From: Gammaproteobacteria bacterium
Lineage (GTDB): Bacteria; Pseudomonadota; Gammaproteobacteria; Pseudomonadales; Halieaceae
DNA: 64,000 nucleotides
Direction: 5' to 3'
Assembly (NCBI GenBank): GCA_024644535.1
Contig: JAHEKX010000013.1
Location: 18,913-82,912 of the forward strand
Shown here piece by piece: positions 61,845-64,000 of the stretch. The position numbers were made by a program, and so were the translations under genes. How positions within the stretch are numbered: position 1 is the stretch's first letter; each line of letters starts with the position of its first letter. The notes beneath the pieces were generated by a model, which worked only from the letters and a program-made list of their open reading frames with translations, was not told where the DNA came from and made no database searches.

Positions 61845-62817
61845 ATGTGCCTCTGTTTCGGTAGGTCAGTTCACGCATCAGCGTGGCAAACCGAATACCC
61901 GTTACGTTAGTGTATGCATCTGGCGAAAATTGTACAGGGAAGCCGATTGCGTGTATGCGCACCTTACGCGAGCCATCGGCGGCCTCGGCATTGATGTTAT
62001 CTACGGTATCAACCACCGAGGCGATTGAGTCCCCAGAAAACTCATCGCCTAACACGTATACGCTAATCTTTTTTTGTGGATCATAAAAGCCCCGGATGGC
62101 TTGTGTAATTCCTTCGACGGGGCTCGAGTTACTAAACGGGTTCCAAGTGCGCAGATTGTCTAGGATGATTTTTCGTCGCCCCGGGGTATCGGGAATCCAT
62201 TCGCCTCGGTATCGAGAAAACAAGTAATTCCCCATGTCATTCATGACCTGAATACCTTTCACTTCTGGGTAAATGCTTAAGGTGGCCTCCATTTCTTGCA
62301 GCATCCTGGGCCAAGCGTACGAGAACATCGAGCCCGAGGTATCAATGACAAAGATGATGTACTCGCTATCGACCGGTATACCTGCGATTAAATTATTCTT
62401 GGCTTGGTATTGTATGCCCAACAGGCGCTGCATCTCCTCGGTCAGGCGCTGTTTGGCTTCGGCGAGTTGCTCTACGACAATACTGTCCCCGGTGCTGGCG
62501 ACCTGCTCTTCTTCAAAACGGCTGCGCAGTGCCGCGAGCTGTCCCGACAATCGGGCGATGCTGTCTTTGTATTCTGACAGCTGTTCTTGCTTGGCATTTA
62601 AGTCACGATTGAACACGGCGGTTTCGCCGCGCAATTCGAATAACTGTTTTTGCAGAGCAGCAATGCGACCCTCTAAGTTAACGGTACTTTGCTCTAGAAT
62701 TTGCGGCTGCACCGTTTTGGTGATCATCAGTAGCAGAATCACGGCGCCAAAACCGCAGCAGATCACGTCTAAAAACGATAAAGAAAACCCTTCAGCTTCG
62801 CGGCGTTGTCGTCTCAT
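61819..62817 (-). CDS. TolR-like membrane-anchored VWA protein 2
   Basis: A 332-residue protein. ATG at 62817 overlaps the preceding stop (TAATG); a TTG three codons earlier is not needed. A short basic N-terminus is followed by FSLSFLDVICCGFGAVILLLMITK (single membrane helix, about 14-33), a coiled coil (about 45-140), and a VWA domain with D159-T-S161-G-S163 as the MIDAS metal site. The coiled coil and VWA domain should be periplasmic. It is a paralogue of the upstream gene with the same layout; length and helix differ little. Confidence 0.8.
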   Translation of the reverse strand: MRRQRREAEGFSLSFLDVICCGFGAVILLLMITKTVQPQILEQSTVNLEGRIAALQKQLFELRGETAVFNRDLNAKQEQLSEYKDSIARLSGQLAALRSRFEEEQVASTGDSIVVEQLAEAKQRLTEEMQRLLGIQYQAKNNLIAGIPVDSEYIIFVIDTSGSMFSYAWPRMLQEMEATLSIYPEVKGIQVMNDMGNYLFSRYRGEWIPDTPGRRKIILDNLRTWNPFSNSSPVEGITQAIRGFYDPQKKISVYVLGDEFSGDSIASVVDTVDNINAEAADGSRKVRIHAIGFPVQFSPDAYTNVTGIRFATLMRELTYRNRGTFVGLNDYR

Positions 62818-63908
62818 TACGGCCAATCCTTCGAGGGGCTAATAAAAGAGCCCTGAGTTCCGAGGGCTAACTGCCAATAATAAGCCGCTGCCATTGGGTC
62901 GCCCTCCATGGGGGCTAAAATGGTATTTATGGGCACACCCTTGGGTAACTTTTTGACCGCTTCGCGGAACAGTTTTTCTCGGTCTGGACCGGAAATGGTC
63001 GTGCCTTTGGGCTTTTTGTCGCCTTGGGTTGGCAGACCATCGGTAATGATAAAGATATTATCGGGTCGCAGAGTTAGAGTATCCATTGCGTCAAAGGCGG
63101 CGTGCAAACTGCTACCACCACCGGGTATAAGCTCGGAAACAGCGTCTCCCACAGCTTCAAGTTGATTACGATTCGACACATCAAGCCATTTTCCGTGGGT
63201 CTCTGGCAACGCGGTCTTTGCTTCGGTGTTGAAGTAGATCACCTGATATTGAGAGGATGGCGGCAGCTGAGCGGTCAGCCAGCGCACCGTATTAGTGGCC
63301 CGTCGCCATTTGGGTGCCTGCGCTTGCACCTCCGGTGACATGTTACGGAGGCGGATGACGTTGACGATGCGATGGTCTAGCATGCTCGCCGAGGCATCGA
63401 GTAGGATCAAAATTCGACGCCCGCCTAAATTCATACCCGTAAGGTACTGGCGATTTCCGTCACCAACGTAATCTCGAGCGCTTTTACCTGCGTTTTTTTC
63501 GGCAGTGGCACGCAGTCGCTCAACCTCCGATTCCAGCTGGCTGAGTTCGCCTTTTAATAGGTCGATGAGTGATTCTTTGCTTGTGCCATCCTGATCAAGG
63601 GCTGTCAGCAGGGCGTTGATTTCGTCTATTTCTTCACGAATGCGATCGGCGCGACCCTCGGCGCTAACCACCTCGAGGCTGACCGTATCGAGCGTATTTT
63701 TCAGTTTAACCAAGCCGATCTGACCTTCTTGGATATCGTCTTCTAACATACTTACTTCGGATAAAAGATCCGCATTAATGGCGTCCGCCTCTTGCTGAAT
63801 AGCATGGTCGGTAATGAGAAAGACTAAGACAACGGCTCCGAAGCCGCACGACATAATGTCTAGGAAACTCAGGTTAAAAGTGGTGAAGCGGCGCCGAGCC
63901 CTCGCCAT
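62817..63908 (-). CDS. TolR-like membrane-anchored VWA protein 1
   Basis: A 363-residue protein with a basic N-terminus MARARRRFTT, the helix NLSFLDIMSCGFGAVVLVFL (about 12-32), a coiled coil (about 40-140) and a VWA domain with D171-A-S173-A-S175 as the MIDAS and a VWA-typical TDGLPTQG further on. The shared SFLDxxxCGFGAV sequence with the next gene marks both as one family. The arrangement of helix plus periplasmic domain recalls TolR/ExbD partners of MotA/TolQ-type channels. A partner channel would be expected upstream, outside the window. Starts three bases after the previous gene. Confidence 0.8.
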   Translation of the reverse strand: MARARRRFTTFNLSFLDIMSCGFGAVVLVFLITDHAIQQEADAINADLLSEVSMLEDDIQEGQIGLVKLKNTLDTVSLEVVSAEGRADRIREEIDEINALLTALDQDGTSKESLIDLLKGELSQLESEVERLRATAEKNAGKSARDYVGDGNRQYLTGMNLGGRRILILLDASASMLDHRIVNVIRLRNMSPEVQAQAPKWRRATNTVRWLTAQLPPSSQYQVIYFNTEAKTALPETHGKWLDVSNRNQLEAVGDAVSELIPGGGSSLHAAFDAMDTLTLRPDNIFIITDGLPTQGDKKPKGTTISGPDREKLFREAVKKLPKGVPINTILAPMEGDPMAAAYYWQLALGTQGSFISPSKDWP

Positions 63909-63911
63909 GGC

Positions 63912-64000
63912 CTAACCGCTAATTTCTATCAGGGTCATGACCGACCCATTAATATTGATGGTGTCGCCCGCTGTGAGTTTTTGTTGTCGGCTAACTAAGC
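63912..64000 (-). CDS. C-terminal end of an upstream operon gene, cut by the right window edge
   Basis: Only the last 28 codons or so are visible: RQQKLTAGDTININGSVMTL, then IEISG and a stop, three bases before the next ATG. It looks like beta-strand ends of a small domain, but no family can be named. Its tight spacing shows that the operon extends past this end. Confidence 0.4.
   Translation of the reverse strand, partial: LVSRQQKLTAGDTININGSVMTLIEISG

Overview
The window looks like a piece of a marine or aquatic gammaproteobacterial chromosome. Base composition is roughly balanced, with dense coding on both strands and many ATGA or TAATG gene overlaps. The gene repertoire fits: an EmrAB-type pump, DgkA, a DUF2288 protein, a DUF3391/HD-GYP protein, an M48 lipoprotein and LuxC/LuxE-like proteins. 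No rRNA, tRNA, CRISPR array, transposase or integrase was seen. The genus is inference only.

About 1-43.3 kb is a large accessory catabolic region for an acyl-CoA-linked substrate. It opens with a LuxE-like/LuxC-like pair (acyl activation and reduction to aldehyde, no luciferase genes in the window), an SDR and a TetR regulator. A beta-oxidation block follows: a fused two-domain acyl-CoA dehydrogenase, an enoyl-CoA hydratase, a large/small acyl-CoA dehydrogenase pair, thioesterases, a nitronate-monooxygenase-like enzyme, an acrylyl-CoA-reductase-like enzyme, a SnoaL-like protein, a long beta-propeller protein, an acyl-CoA ligase, a double-hotdog dehydratase, a family III CoA-transferase, two MFS carriers and a Rieske oxygenase. 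After a GntR regulator comes a possible periplasmic oxidation locus: a three-heme cytochrome c, an unrecognised exported protein, a DUF1587-1595-1592-1588-1585 lipoprotein with a heme motif, a Tat-type DUF1552 protein, and an OmpR/HisKA two-component pair 17 bp downstream. The region closes with SDRs, another acyl-CoA dehydrogenase, a ferredoxin, an Old Yellow Enzyme homologue, acetoacetyl-CoA synthetase, a second Rieske oxygenase, a thiolase beside a free-standing E2 catalytic domain, and a second TetR paralogue. Together these genes could oxygenate a hydrophobic, perhaps polycyclic or branched, compound, activate it and degrade it to acetyl-, propionyl- and acetoacetyl-CoA. The substrate is not identified; the aromatic and ring-A steroid cleavage genes expected for steroids are not in the window.

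Three promoter regions in the catabolic part (before the acrylyl-CoA-reductase-like gene, the propeller gene and the thiolase) share a palindrome of the form ACARCWCTGTTGNAT, a candidate regulon operator.

About 44.4-55.9 kb is mostly general-purpose: a MarR-EmrA-EmrB operon with a 14-bp palindrome inside its promoter, small envelope genes (a 35-residue membrane peptide, a DUF74/YbjQ protein, MAPEG, DgkA), a cyclase, a low-molecular-weight phosphatase, a c-di-GMP module, a LOG-family protein, a dicarboxylate symporter, a metallo-beta-lactamase-fold hydrolase and DUF2288. In the c-di-GMP module the HD-GYP gene is split by a one-base frameshift at an A6 run and is followed by a degenerate-GGDEF/EAL protein.

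About 55.8-64 kb, minus strand, is a tightly packed envelope operon: two tandem TolR-like von Willebrand A proteins sharing an SFLDxxxCGFGAV membrane segment, two lipoproteins, an M48 metalloprotease lipoprotein with a LysM-like tail, and two exported amidohydrolases. It continues beyond the right edge.
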